Below, in pieces: positions 17,271-25,255 of a stretch of 64,000 nt of DNA. The stretch lies in assembly GCA_903845115.1 (NCBI GenBank), contig CAIMWE010000253.1:19675-83674 (forward strand), in the 5' to 3' direction. Within the stretch, counting starts at the first letter, position 1. Each line of letters opens with the position of its first letter. The notes below the pieces were generated by a model, which saw only the letters and a list, made by a program, of their open reading frames with translations, was not told the DNA's origin and did not search any database. The DNA is from an uncultured Acidobacteriota bacterium (lineage in GTDB: Bacteria; Acidobacteriota; Thermoanaerobaculia; UBA5066). The position numbers and the translations under genes were made by a program.

Positions 17271-17983
17271 TGGAACTCAAGGACCGCGTCGTCCTCGTCA
17301 CCGGCGCCGGGCGCGGCATCGGCCGCGCGATCGCCCTCGCCTTCGCCCGCGAAGGGGCGCACCTCGGACTGATGGGGCGAACGAAGAAGAGCCTCGCGGA
17401 GGCCGAGCAGGAGATCCGCGCTCTCGGGGGCCGGGGGGTGGTCCTGCCCGGCGACGTGTCGGACGAGGGGACCGTCTCGCGCTGCGTCATCGCCTGCGAG
17501 CAGGAGCTGGGGCCGGTGGACGTCCTCGTCAACAACGCCGGGATCTTCGCCTCGGGGCCGATCGACAGTTTCGACACCCTCGTCTTCGACCGTCTCATCG
17601 CCGTCAACCTGCGCGGGCCGTTCCTGATGACCCGCGCCGTCCTCCCGGGGATGAAGAGCCGGCGGTTCGGCCACATCGTCAACATCGCCTCCACGGCCGC
17701 AAAGCGCGGCTTCGCGAACGGCGCCCCCTACTGCGCCTCCAAGTTCGGGCTGGCCGGGCTGTCGGAAGCGACGCTGTGCGAGGCGCGTCCCTTCGACGTC
17801 CGCGTCTCCACCGTCTTTCCGTCCACCGTCCTCACCGACCTTTCGCGCTCGGCCGGCATCGCCGCGAAGGACCCGGCGCGGACCATCCACCCCGAGGACA
17901 TCGCCGAGGCGGTCGTCGCCCTCGTGAAGCTCCACGGCCGGGCCATGCCCACCTCCATCGAGATCTGGCAGACCAACCCGTGA
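17270..17983 (+). CDS. Short-chain dehydrogenase/reductase
   Basis: 237 residues from ATG 17270, preceded by GGGAGG; a longer in-frame extension lies antisense to the MFS gene and is rejected. Classical SDR features are complete: VTGAGRGIGRAIALAFAREG for the cofactor, DVLVNNAGIF, the catalytic Ser in IVNIAST and the Tyr-Lys pair in YCASKFGLAGLSE. The layout resembles 3-oxoacyl-ACP reductase (FabG)-like and KR-type SDRs, but the substrate is not determinable. The Arg in the VMGRT-like second strand (GLMGRTKKSL) suggests NADP(H). The stop overlaps the GTG of the VIT-type transporter gene (GTGA), so the two are coupled. Confidence 0.88.
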   Translation: MELKDRVVLVTGAGRGIGRAIALAFAREGAHLGLMGRTKKSLAEAEQEIRALGGRGVVLPGDVSDEGTVSRCVIACEQELGPVDVLVNNAGIFASGPIDSFDTLVFDRLIAVNLRGPFLMTRAVLPGMKSRRFGHIVNIASTAAKRGFANGAPYCASKFGLAGLSEATLCEARPFDVRVSTVFPSTVLTDLSRSAGIAAKDPARTIHPEDIAEAVVALVKLHGRAMPTSIEIWQTNP

Positions 17984-18723
17984 GCGAAGCGTCCGACCCC
18001 CTTCCCCTCGCGCCGTCTCTCTCTCGGCCGAGGCACCATCACGTCGAGAGGCACTTCTCCGGCTCCGAGATCGTCCGGGACATCGTCCTCGGCATGTCGG
18101 ACGGCCTCACCGTCCCGTTCGCGCTCGCGGCGGGGCTCTCGGGAGCCGTCGCCGACTCCCGCGTCATCCTGGTCGCCGGCACGGCCGAGCTGGCCGCCGG
18201 TGCGATCGCGATGGGGCTGGGCGGCTACATGGCCGCCCGGAGCGAGGCGGACACCTGGACGAGCGAGATGGACCGCGAGGGGCGCGAGGTGGAGGAGATC
18301 CCGGACGTCGAGCAGGAAGAGGTCCGGCGCGTCTTCCGCGACTGGGGCGTCTCCGGCGACGCCCTCGAGTCGGCCACGAACGCGGTCTGTGCCGACAAGG
18401 AGCGGTGGGTCCGCTTCATGATGAAGGAGGAGCTGGGCCTCCAGGAGCCGCACCCGGCGCGCGCGCGGCTCTCGGCGCTGACCATCGGTGGGTCGTACGT
18501 CGCCGGAGGGGCGATCCCGCTGGCCCCCTACCTCTTCCCGGCGACCGTCCCGCAGGCGCTCCTCGCCTCGGTCGCGGTCACCATGATCGCGCTCGGGATC
18601 TTCGGCGGCACCAAGGGAAAGCTGACCGGGCGGCCGGTCCTCCGCGAGGCGGCCCGCACGATGCTCGTCGGGGCGCTCGCCTCAGGCGCGGCCTATGGTT
18701 TAGCCCGCCTGATAGCGGGCTGA
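17980..18723 (+). CDS. VIT1/CCC1-type iron/manganese transporter
   Basis: 247 residues. The N-terminal helix pair (RHFSGSEIVRDIVLGMSDGLTVPFA) and AAGAIAMGLGGYMAARSE are diagnostic of the VIT1/CCC1 family, vacuolar or inner-membrane Fe2+/Mn2+ transporters. The central soluble segment (about 85-150, rich in Glu) matches the metal-binding hook region, and three further helices follow (GGAIPLAPYLF, SVAVTMIALGIFGG, GALASGAAYGLARL). The last codons and stop lie inside a large hairpin (18686-18737), so the C-terminal residues may have been reshaped by a repeat. It is coupled to the SDR gene upstream. Confidence 0.88.
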   Translation: MSEASDPLPLAPSLSRPRHHHVERHFSGSEIVRDIVLGMSDGLTVPFALAAGLSGAVADSRVILVAGTAELAAGAIAMGLGGYMAARSEADTWTSEMDREGREVEEIPDVEQEEVRRVFRDWGVSGDALESATNAVCADKERWVRFMMKEELGLQEPHPARARLSALTIGGSYVAGGAIPLAPYLFPATVPQALLASVAVTMIALGIFGGTKGKLTGRPVLREAARTMLVGALASGAAYGLARLIAG

Positions 18724-18737
18724 ACCATAGGCCGCGC
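18686..18737 (+). repeat. 23-bp inverted repeat overlapping the end of the transporter gene
   Basis: Two 23-base arms (18686-18708 and 18715-18737) are complementary at 22 positions, the exception being a G:U-compatible pair, around a 6-base loop CTGATA. The stem holds GCCTATGG and AGCCCGC. It includes the TGA stop of the transporter. There is no T-tract, so it could be a rho-independent-like terminator without U-run, an mRNA-stabilising hairpin, or a REP-like dispersed element. Confidence 0.75.
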
Positions 18738-18771
18738 TGGCGCGCACGGCCGGGGGACCGGGAGAGGTGCC

Positions 18772-18899
18772 GAGGACGCTTCGCGCCTCGCCGAGGGCGG
18801 CACGAGGTCGCTTCGCGCCTCGCCGAGGGCGGCACGAGGACGCTTCGCGCCTCGCCGAGGGCGGCACGAGGACGCTTCGCGCCTCGCCGAGGGCGGCCA
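18772..18899. repeat. Four tandem copies of a 32-bp unit
   Basis: Four contiguous units (18772-18803, 18804-18835, 18836-18867, 18868-18899) are identical except for one base in unit 2 and the last bases of unit 4. Each contains CTTCGCGCCTCGCCGAGG. With no spacers it is not a CRISPR array. The unit is not a multiple of three and has no consistent coding sense. It may be a slippage array or a protein-binding iteron-like cluster. Confidence 0.85.
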
Positions 18900-19301
18900 T
18901 CACTTATCAGGGGAACCCCGGCCCGGGTTCCCCTGCGCGCTCACGCGCTACCTCTCCGCGCCCCGGGGCGGGGGCCATCCCTGGTCTGAAGGAGATCGTC
19001 GGATTAGAGGCGGGAGCCGTGCGTCTGCGTCGCGAAGGCCTCGAGCACGGGCCGGGACCCGTCCGGAACGGCGCGCAGTGGAGGCGGTCAGGGCGTTCGC
19101 GTGTTTGAGGCCGAAGGCCGAGTTCGCGAACGCCCCCGCCGAGCGAGCACCGGGCCGAGACGGGTGGACCGCGCGCAGGGCCGAAGCGACGCACACGCAC
19201 GGCGACTCGCATGCAGGAGCGCTGCAAAGTGGCCGCGCGGTGCTTTCACGGAGGCTCCCCGAGCGGGAGGCCTTGGCCAGTAGCGAAGCGCCCGGGTCGA
19301 C
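18900..19301. other. Non-coding block with stacked inverted repeats
   Basis: No convincing gene. It contains a perfect 10-bp inverted repeat AGGGGAACCC/GGGTTCCCCT (18909-18934) and an 11-bp one GGGCGTTCGCG/CGCGAACGCCC (19091-19101 and 19125-19135). Open frames on both strands are short and lack ribosome binding sites or protein-like composition. With the adjoining hairpin and tandem repeats it makes a 0.6-kb repeat-rich island, the longest gene-free stretch here. Confidence 0.6.
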
Positions 19302-20489
19302 CTATTTCTTCTGCGTCATCCGGTAGACGAGGCCGACGCCCGGCGTCCCCTTCTCGAGGAGCTGCGTGCGGTACGCGAGGGCCTCCTCCGCCGTGGCGAA
19401 CTCGCCCACGACGGCCCGGTACCAGAGTCCCTTTTCCCCCAGGTCGACCTGGACCGCCCGCGCGGGGAGCCCCAGCTGCTTCGCGAGGAGGGCGGCGTGC
19501 TTCTCGGAGCGCGCCTTTTCCGTGAAGCTGGAGAAGTGGATCACGTGGATCGGCGCCCCCGTCCAGTCGGGCGTGACGAGCGGCCCGGCGCGAAGCTGCA
19601 CCTGCGCCGCGGCGGGCTCCCGCTTCTCCCCTTGCTTCGGGGAAGCCGGCACGGCCTTTTCGACCGGCACGGCCGTCGGCTGCGGAGGCGGGGGGATCGG
19701 AGCCACGGCGGTCGTCACCGGGACGACGGTGGCCGGAGCGGCGGCGGCCGCCTCGCGCTTCTCAGCGAGCGGAGGAGGAGGTCCGGCCGGCTTCGAGGGC
19801 CCCGAGATGAGGTACCAGGCACCGCCTCCGGCCACGAGCACGAGGAGGGCGGCCGCCAGAAGGAGCGGAAGCGGCGAGGTCCGGGCCGGGGGCGGCTGGA
19901 GAGGAGGAAGCGGCGCTTCCGCCCTCGCCGGCACGATCGGCTCGTCGAGAACGACGGCGAAGGGCGGCGGCGGGGCCGCCGGACCGGGCTCCGCGGCCGG
20001 CTCGCCTCCGGGCGGGGCGTCCGGGAGCGGGGAGGACACCTCGAAGGGGGCCGTCTCCGGCGGAGGGATCTCCCCGCCCTGGTCCTCCGTGGGCGCCAGC
20101 GCGTCGGCTTCCCATCGAAGGTCGAGCCTCCCGGACGTCTCGCCGAACGGGTCGGCCCCTTCCGGGAGCGGTCCCGCGGGCGGGGCGGGCAAGACCGGGG
20201 CGGGGGGAGGAGGCGGCTCGAACGGGAAGATCTCGAGCGGCGGCCGGGCTTCCTGCTCCAGCAGGAGCCACGCCCGCTCCACCAGGACCTCCACCGCGGC
20301 CGATTCCTCTCCTTCCTTGACCCGGACCAGCTCCGCGGCGCAGACCTTCCGCGAGACCGTCTGAATGCTCGCCGCATCGGCGGCGGTCCTCCGCGACAGC
20401 TCCTGGGCGACCTCCGCCACCGACGGGAGCATCCTCTTGCGTGTACGCGACGACGTCGAATCGAAGCCGTTCTCGTGATCGCCGCTCAT
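19302..20489 (-). CDS. Pro-rich membrane protein with C-terminal SPOR domain
   Basis: 395 residues. The N-terminal 90 residues are helical and cytoplasmic. A long Pro/Ala/Glu-rich region (about 90-205) precedes one transmembrane helix (LPLLLAAALLVLVAGGGAWY), then a second Pro-rich linker and a SPOR domain in the last 80 residues (IHVIHFSSFTEKARSEKHAA, WYRAVVGEFATAEEALAYR). SPOR domains bind glycan strands stripped of peptides by amidases, usually at the division septum. The gene is 4 bp behind a MamK-like actin gene, itself behind an amidase gene, so this may link an actin filament to sites of amidase action through the envelope. That link is inference. Confidence 0.85.
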   Translation of the reverse strand: MSGDHENGFDSTSSRTRKRMLPSVAEVAQELSRRTAADAASIQTVSRKVCAAELVRVKEGEESAAVEVLVERAWLLLEQEARPPLEIFPFEPPPPPAPVLPAPPAGPLPEGADPFGETSGRLDLRWEADALAPTEDQGGEIPPPETAPFEVSSPLPDAPPGGEPAAEPGPAAPPPPFAVVLDEPIVPARAEAPLPPLQPPPARTSPLPLLLAAALLVLVAGGGAWYLISGPSKPAGPPPPLAEKREAAAAAPATVVPVTTAVAPIPPPPQPTAVPVEKAVPASPKQGEKREPAAAQVQLRAGPLVTPDWTGAPIHVIHFSSFTEKARSEKHAALLAKQLGLPARAVQVDLGEKGLWYRAVVGEFATAEEALAYRTQLLEKGTPGVGLVYRMTQKK

Positions 20490-20493
20490 CTGC

Positions 20494-21513
20494 TCATCCG
20501 GCCAGCTGCTCCCAGTCCTCTCCGGGCGCGTCGAGGGCGATGGACAGGCCGCCGATGGCCCCGGCGAAGACCGGGTCCTCGATCGGACGGACCGACCCGC
20601 CCCCCACGTCGGCGAGGGTCTTCTCCAGGACGCCCGCGAGGCCTCGGATCTGCGACCCGCCCCCCGCCAGGAGGACGTTCCGGCGGACCTTCTCCTGGAA
20701 CTCGGGCTCGACCCGCGAGAGGAGGTCGAGCATCGTCTCGGAGAGCGGGGCGACGAGGCTCTCGCACGCTTTCCGCATCTCGCTCGTGATGTCGAGGAGC
20801 GTCGGCTTGCCTCCGACCGGGGCCGTCACCTGGACCGGGCCGGGCGACTCGCCCACGTAAGCGTGGGCTTCCTTCCACTCCCGGATCATGTGGATCGAGA
20901 AGCGGGCCTCGGGGTGGCGCGCCTTCACCAGCATCATCAGCTGGTCGTCCACCGAGTCGCCCGCGTTCGTGAGCGTCCGCTGGTCGTCCTCGGTCGGGTA
21001 GCGGCCGTTCATGACGCAAAAGTCGGTCGTCCCCGCGCCGATGTCGATGATCATCGTGTGGAGCAGCGCGTCCATCCCGTACGCCACCGCGAACGGCTCC
21101 GAAACGATCATCAGCGCGTCGGCCACGCCCTTCACCGCCGTCCGGAGGTTCTGGCGCGAGACCCGGAGCGCCTCGGCCGGCACCCCGACCACCGCGTTCA
21201 CCTTCTGTCCGTCGGCCGGAGCGGCGAGCGAGATCAGGTGCTTGATCAGCTCGCGCACCGCGGCTTCGTCCTTCTCGGAGCCCTCCTTGATGAGCCCGCG
21301 CTCCAGCGGGCGGTGGAGGTCGAGCATCGGGCGGCTGTCGAGCGCCTCGCGGCCGAAGAGGATCGATTTCTTGACCACCTTGCGCGCCACCATGTCGACG
21401 GGCCACCCGACGTAGCTCTCGACGACGTGGCGGGAGCCGTTCGACGCGGCGATGGCGCTCCGCGAGGTGCCCAGGTCGATTCCGACGTGGAGGAGGTCTT
21501 TCTTCCCGGCCAT
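20494..21513 (-). CDS. MamK-like bacterial actin
   Basis: 339 residues from ATG 21513. Actin-fold ATPase motifs are intact: phosphate-1 VGIDLGTSRSAIAAS, phosphate-2 IIDIGAGTTDFCV and the adenosine motif VLLAGGGSQIRGLAG. Several segments parallel MamK rather than MreB or FtsA: the SYVGWP stretch, FGREALDSRPMLDLHRPLE, VNAVVGVPAEA, ALMIVSEPFAVAYGMD and PTEDDQRTLTNAGDSVD. MamK positions magnetosomes, but relatives exist in non-magnetic bacteria. No other magnetosome gene is present. The context, 4 bp from both an amidase gene and a SPOR gene, argues for a cell-wall or division filament. It should polymerise in the cytoplasm with ATP. Confidence 0.85.
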   Translation of the reverse strand: MAGKKDLLHVGIDLGTSRSAIAASNGSRHVVESYVGWPVDMVARKVVKKSILFGREALDSRPMLDLHRPLERGLIKEGSEKDEAAVRELIKHLISLAAPADGQKVNAVVGVPAEALRVSRQNLRTAVKGVADALMIVSEPFAVAYGMDALLHTMIIDIGAGTTDFCVMNGRYPTEDDQRTLTNAGDSVDDQLMMLVKARHPEARFSIHMIREWKEAHAYVGESPGPVQVTAPVGGKPTLLDITSEMRKACESLVAPLSETMLDLLSRVEPEFQEKVRRNVLLAGGGSQIRGLAGVLEKTLADVGGGSVRPIEDPVFAGAIGGLSIALDAPGEDWEQLAG

Positions 21514-21517
21514 TCCG

Positions 21518-22537
21518 TCAGCTCCCTTTCTCCTTCTTCCGGCCCGCCGTCCGCGGCGCCGGCTCCCGCGAGTCCATGTAGCTCCTGAGACCCTGAAAGA
21601 TCGAGGCGGCGATCCGCTGCCGGTAGTCGGCCCGAGCGAGGAGCCGCGCTTCCTCCTCGTTCGAGACACACGAGACCTCGACAAGGATACCCGGCATCTC
21701 GGTCCCGATCAGCACCGCGAGCGGCGCGCTCTTCACGCCGCGGTCGAGAAGCTCCCGGTTCGCCTCGTGAAGGCCCGCGAAGAGGCTCGTCTGGACCTCG
21801 CCGGCCAGGCGGCGGGACTCCTCCTGCCTCACGCCGGCGTAGACGCCCTCGAGCAGCCGCCGGAAGTCGGAGAGCGCGTAGCCGGACTCCCGGTTCTCGA
21901 GGCTGGCCACCTCCTCGATCTGCGGGCCGTCGGCGGCGCCGAGAAAATAGGTCTCCACCGCGCGAGCGTCCTTCCGGGGGATCGAGTTGACGTGGATCGA
22001 GACGAACAGGTCGCCGCGCTCGGCGTTCGCGAAGGTCGCCCGGTCGCGGAGCACGAGCCCCCGGTCGCCTTCGCGGGTCATCGCCACCTTGTAGCGTGCG
22101 TCCTCCAGGAGCGCCCGGAGCCTGCGGGCCACGTCGAGCGTGACCTCCTTCTCCGCGAGCCCCGAGGCGGCCGAGGCCCCCGGGTCGGCCCCGCCGTGCC
22201 CCGGGTCCAGGACCACCTTCCCCACCTCGAGGCTGAAGAGCGCCGGGGCGATCGCCCGCGGCGCCTGGTGAGGCCCGGAGAGAGGAGCCTGGAACGCCGT
22301 CCTCGGCGTGACCACCAGCACCTCGGGCTTCTCTCCGCCTCCGGTCGAGACCGCGTTCACGGAGAGGAAGATCACCACGGCCGCCGCCGCCGCGCTCAGC
22401 ACCCGGACCGGCCAGCGCCACCGCTTCTCCGCGCGCCGGAAGCGGCGCTCCAGGTAGACGCGGTCGTCCAGCAGCTCCACGTTCTCGCGGACCGCGCCCC
22501 TCAGCATCTCCTTCTTCAGCCTTTGCATTTCCGTCAT
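21518..22537 (-). CDS. N-acetylmuramoyl-L-alanine amidase (Amidase_3), membrane-anchored
   Basis: 339 residues. A cytoplasmic N-terminus of about 43 basic residues is followed by one transmembrane helix (VRVLSAAAAAVVIFLSVNAV), a linker and an Amidase_3 domain from about residue 108. The zinc site is visible: VVLDPGHGGADPGA (His), EKEVTLDVARRL (Glu) and LFVSIHVNS (His), with the catalytic Glu in ILVEVSCVSN. The enzyme cleaves the amide between muramic acid and the stem peptide in the periplasm. It lacks an AMIN domain, having a membrane anchor instead. It heads an operon with the MamK-like and SPOR genes (4-bp gaps), which fits a septal peptidoglycan function. Confidence 0.9.
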   Translation of the reverse strand: MTEMQRLKKEMLRGAVRENVELLDDRVYLERRFRRAEKRWRWPVRVLSAAAAAVVIFLSVNAVSTGGGEKPEVLVVTPRTAFQAPLSGPHQAPRAIAPALFSLEVGKVVLDPGHGGADPGASAASGLAEKEVTLDVARRLRALLEDARYKVAMTREGDRGLVLRDRATFANAERGDLFVSIHVNSIPRKDARAVETYFLGAADGPQIEEVASLENRESGYALSDFRRLLEGVYAGVRQEESRRLAGEVQTSLFAGLHEANRELLDRGVKSAPLAVLIGTEMPGILVEVSCVSNEEEARLLARADYRQRIAASIFQGLRSYMDSREPAPRTAGRKKEKGS

Positions 22538-22558
22538 GCCAAACGATTCCGGGGCTAG

Positions 22559-22921
22559 TCAGTTCCGGATCATCGTCAGCAGCATCTTGAACGGCTTCAG
22601 GGCGTTGACCGCGTGAGGGATCCCGGCCGGCAGCAGGATCGACCGCCCGGCCACCACGCGGTGCGGCGTTCCCCCGATCACCACCTGCGCCTCCCCTGCC
22701 AGCACCTGCGCCAGTGCGTCGAACGGAGCCGTGTGCTCGCTCAACGCCTGCCCCCCGTCGAAGGCGAAGAGCGTGATCGTCCCCGTCGGCTTCTTCAGCA
22801 GCGTCCGGCTCACGACCGCCGCCGGCTGCGTCTCCACGAGGTCCGCCAGCACCACCGGTCCCCCGGCGAGGGGGTCCGGCGCCGCCGGCAACGTCCCCGC
22901 CTTCTCGTTCGCCTTTTCCAT
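22559..22921 (-). CDS. Small cupin-domain protein
   Basis: 120 residues from ATG 22921, with GGGAGGAATCG upstream. A single conserved beta-barrel cupin domain spans about 45-115: SEHTAPFDALAQVLAGEAQV is motif 1 and LLPAGIPHAVNAL is motif 2. The metal-binding histidine pair is reduced to one per motif, so metal binding may be weak. Small cupins of this type sense or bind small ligands and are often of unknown role. A 21-bp gap separates it from the amidase start, so it could be the first gene of that operon's downstream neighbour rather than functionally tied to it. Confidence 0.82.
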   Translation of the reverse strand: MEKANEKAGTLPAAPDPLAGGPVVLADLVETQPAAVVSRTLLKKPTGTITLFAFDGGQALSEHTAPFDALAQVLAGEAQVVIGGTPHRVVAGRSILLPAGIPHAVNALKPFKMLLTMIRN

Positions 22922-23191
22922 CGATTCCTCCCGGGCCCCGCCCGGGGCCCGTCGTCCAGCTGCCGGACCCACCCCGGAGCCACCCCGGAAAACTACCCGA
23001 AAACCGGAGACGGCGCCATGACGCTGGTCATTCCTCCCCCGATCCTCGCCCTCCGTGACGCTCCCGCGCGCAGCCGGGTCGGAGGCCCCCGCCGCTTCTG
23101 GTAGCCTGAAGTCCTTGGACAGGCCCACCGTCCTCCCCGTCGCCGCCGGTACCTTCCGGCTCGCCTCCGCGCCCGGTCTCGCCGTCTTGCC

Positions 23192-23899
23192 GTGAAGACC
23201 TACGATCACTCCGGCCCGGCCTTCGCCACCCTGCGAGTCCACCCCTGGACCGTCGCGCAGGGGAACCCGGGCTGCCGGTACCGGGATTTCAAGGAGACGC
23301 CGGCGCTCGTCCGCTCCTCCCTCGAGGACTTCCTTCCCTGGGCAGCCTGGCCCTGCGTCGACACGTTCTACAGGCTGGTCGAGTGGCTCAACGGCCCCGA
23401 CTCGATCCTCGAGTCCAACGACTGTGCCTTCGAGGGGCCGCAGACGAACCCGACGCCCCGGGTGGCGAAGGATCTCGAGGCGACGGGCCGGCTCATGATC
23501 CTCTGGCGGCAGCTCCCGCGGAATCTCTCCCGAGCCGGCACGGAGGCGCTCAAGGGGGCCATTCACCGGCACCTGGCCGGGCTGGACACCGGGCTCGTTC
23601 ATGCGGCGGTCGGGATCACCGTCTGTCCCGTTCGATACGTGACGCTCCCCCTGCCGGAGGCGCGGCAGGCCGGGACCCAGCTCATGCTCTCGTTCTGGGC
23701 GTGGGGCGACACCGACGAGGAGGTCATGGGGAATCTGGACCGCACGTTCCAGGGCCTCCGGGAGGCTCTCGGCGCGGCCGCCAGGGAGGTCGGGGACTCC
23801 TTCCGCCGGGTGGGGCCGCCTGCCGGCCCCGGGCGCCGCCTGATATCGTTGCCGTCGATGCTCGACCCCCCCGGCCGCACTCCCTCGAGGTCAGGCTGA
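23192..23899 (+). CDS. Uncharacterised protein
   Basis: 235 residues, GTG start, no recognised domain. The composition is that of a soluble globular protein, with Trp-rich early segments (HPWTVAQGNPGCRYRDF, FLPWAAWPCVDTFYRLVEWL) and a later beta-like stretch (AVGITVCPVRYVTLPLPEA) followed by a helix. The last 25 residues are low complexity. TGGTAGCCT, an extended -10-like box, lies about 85 bases upstream. The next gene begins 5 bp after the stop, so the two are probably co-transcribed. The existence of the gene rests on length, codon use and this spacing. Confidence 0.6.
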   Translation: MKTYDHSGPAFATLRVHPWTVAQGNPGCRYRDFKETPALVRSSLEDFLPWAAWPCVDTFYRLVEWLNGPDSILESNDCAFEGPQTNPTPRVAKDLEATGRLMILWRQLPRNLSRAGTEALKGAIHRHLAGLDTGLVHAAVGITVCPVRYVTLPLPEARQAGTQLMLSFWAWGDTDEEVMGNLDRTFQGLREALGAAAREVGDSFRRVGPPAGPGRRLISLPSMLDPPGRTPSRSG

Positions 23900-23904
23900 C
23901 TCTC

Positions 23905-24276
23905 ATGCCGTGGAACGTCAGCGCCCCTGCCGCCCTCCCGATCATCGAGACCCGCTACGAGGGCGTCCTCGCCCCCTCGGAGCTGGCAGATGCTGTCCGC
24001 GAGACTCTCGTGCTCGCCCGCAGCAGCGGCCGGATGCTCTTCCTCGGTGACTGCAGGGCCATGACCGGCGGCCACTCCGTCGTCGACCTTTACTCCCTGG
24101 CCGAAGTTCTCCTGTCGAGCGGCATGGGCCGGGGCCTCAAGGAGGCGGTGGTCCTTCCCTCTCTCCCCGAGTCGGCCGAAAGCGTCAGGTTCTGGGAGAC
24201 CGCCTGCCTCAACCGCGGGCTTCGGGTCAGGATCTTCCTGGACCGCGAGAGTGCACTCGCCTGGCTGCTGGAATAG
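23905..24276 (+). CDS. Small SpoIIAA/STAS-like protein
   Basis: 123 residues. The pattern ETRYEGVLAPSELADAVRET, then LFLGDCRAMTGGHSVVDLYSLA, and the closing RIFLDRESALAWLLE resembles the SpoIIAA-like (STAS-fold) proteins that measure about 120 residues and lack the phosphorylatable serine motif of true anti-anti-sigma factors. A small ligand- or lipid-binding role has been suggested for such proteins, but the function is not known. ATG 23905 follows the stop of the previous gene by 5 bp. The ribosome binding site is weak, consistent with re-initiation. Confidence 0.6.
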   Translation: MPWNVSAPAALPIIETRYEGVLAPSELADAVRETLVLARSSGRMLFLGDCRAMTGGHSVVDLYSLAEVLLSSGMGRGLKEAVVLPSLPESAESVRFWETACLNRGLRVRIFLDRESALAWLLE

Positions 24277-24421
24277 CCGATTCCGGCGCCCGGCCCCCGC
24301 GTTCCGTTCCCCTCGGGGCGGAGCGCCGGTCAGGCCCTCCAGGCGGCCATCCTGGGGCCCGAGATCGCCCGGCTCCGCGGGTGGGAAGGAATCTGCCGCC
24401 CGGAATTGCTCCCGCTGCGGG

Positions 24422-24430
24422 TGTTACGAT
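24422..24430 (+). promoter_or_regulatory. Extended -10 box of the SGNH hydrolase gene
   Basis: TGTTACGAT lies 6 bases before ATG 24437, the same spacing as at moeA and higB. No ribosome binding site precedes the ATG, so the mRNA is predicted to be leaderless. Confidence 0.5.
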
Positions 24431-24436
24431 TTCGCG

Positions 24437-25255
24437 ATGGGAACGGTGAGCCGGCGGCTCTTCTCGCTCGCGCTACTGGCCGCGCTTCCGGCCGGAGCGC
24501 TGGCGGCGGCTCCGCCCGAAGGCCTCCCCGGGCGGCCCAGCCGCTTTGACGCGTCGGTGCTGTTCGTCGGGAACTCGCTCATCTCGGTCAACGACCTCCC
24601 GGAGACGTTCCGCCTGCTCGCCCTCGGTTCCCCCCGCCACGCCGAGGTGGCGGTCCGATCGGTCGTTGCAGCTGGGGCGCTCGTCCGGCAGCACTGGGAA
24701 GAGGGGCGGGTGGCGGCCGGGCTCCGGAGCCAGCGGCCGGACATCCTGGTCCTCCAGGCCCAGAGCACCGAGGCCGTCCTGAACCCGTCGGACCTCGACC
24801 GCAGCGTCCGGCTGTTCAAGAAGGCGGCCGACGAGGTCGGCACGATCACGGTGATCCTCGGGACGTGGGCGCGGCCGGCCCACGACCCGTTCTACTCCGT
24901 GGCCGCGTCCGGGGGCTCGCCCGAGGCGATGCAGGAGCGCCTCGACTCCGCCTACGCCTCGATCGCTGGCGAGGCGGGGATCGTGCTCGCGCCGGTCGGG
25001 AAGGCGTGGGCCCTCGCCCTCCGGCGTCACCCCGAGATCCCGCTCCTCGACGGGACCCATCATCCTTCCCGCGCCGGGACGTACCTCGCCTCGGCGGTGC
25101 TGTTCCAGACCGTCTTCGGGGAGAGGGCCGCCGGCGCGACCTTCACGGGCGGTCTCCCGCCGAACGTCGCCGAAGCCCTGCTGCGGGTCGCGGGCGAGCT
25201 CCCGCTCCCTCCCTCCTCACTCCTCCGCCCGAGGGCGAGGAGGCAGCCGTGGTGA
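24437..25255 (+). CDS. Secreted SGNH/GDSL-like hydrolase
   Basis: 272 residues from ATG 24437; upstream in-frame codons are not protein-like. Residues 1-24 are a signal peptide (LFSLALLAALPAGALAAA). The mature protein opens with VLFVGNSLISVNDLP, a block I in which Ser of GNS is the nucleophile, and ends the fold with LLDGTHHPSRAGTYLASAVL, supplying the Asp-x-x-His pair of block V. That is the SGNH esterase fold, typically acting on ester-linked acyl groups of glycans or lipids outside the cytoplasm; substrate unknown. The stop overlaps the GTG of the thioesterase gene. Confidence 0.8.
   Translation: MGTVSRRLFSLALLAALPAGALAAAPPEGLPGRPSRFDASVLFVGNSLISVNDLPETFRLLALGSPRHAEVAVRSVVAAGALVRQHWEEGRVAAGLRSQRPDILVLQAQSTEAVLNPSDLDRSVRLFKKAADEVGTITVILGTWARPAHDPFYSVAASGGSPEAMQERLDSAYASIAGEAGIVLAPVGKAWALALRRHPEIPLLDGTHHPSRAGTYLASAVLFQTVFGERAAGATFTGGLPPNVAEALLRVAGELPLPPSSLLRPRARRQPW

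Noticed and set aside
18772..18899. Possible CRISPR array
   Set aside because: The four 32-bp units are contiguous without spacers and no cas gene is nearby.
19302..22537. Fragment of a magnetosome island because of the MamK-like actin
   Set aside because: No mamA, mamB, mamE, mamM or other magnetosome gene is present, and MamK relatives exist in non-magnetic bacteria.
23368..23562. Small minus-strand open frame inside the uncharacterised gene at 23192
   Set aside because: It lies antisense to a longer frame with better composition and has no ribosome binding site.
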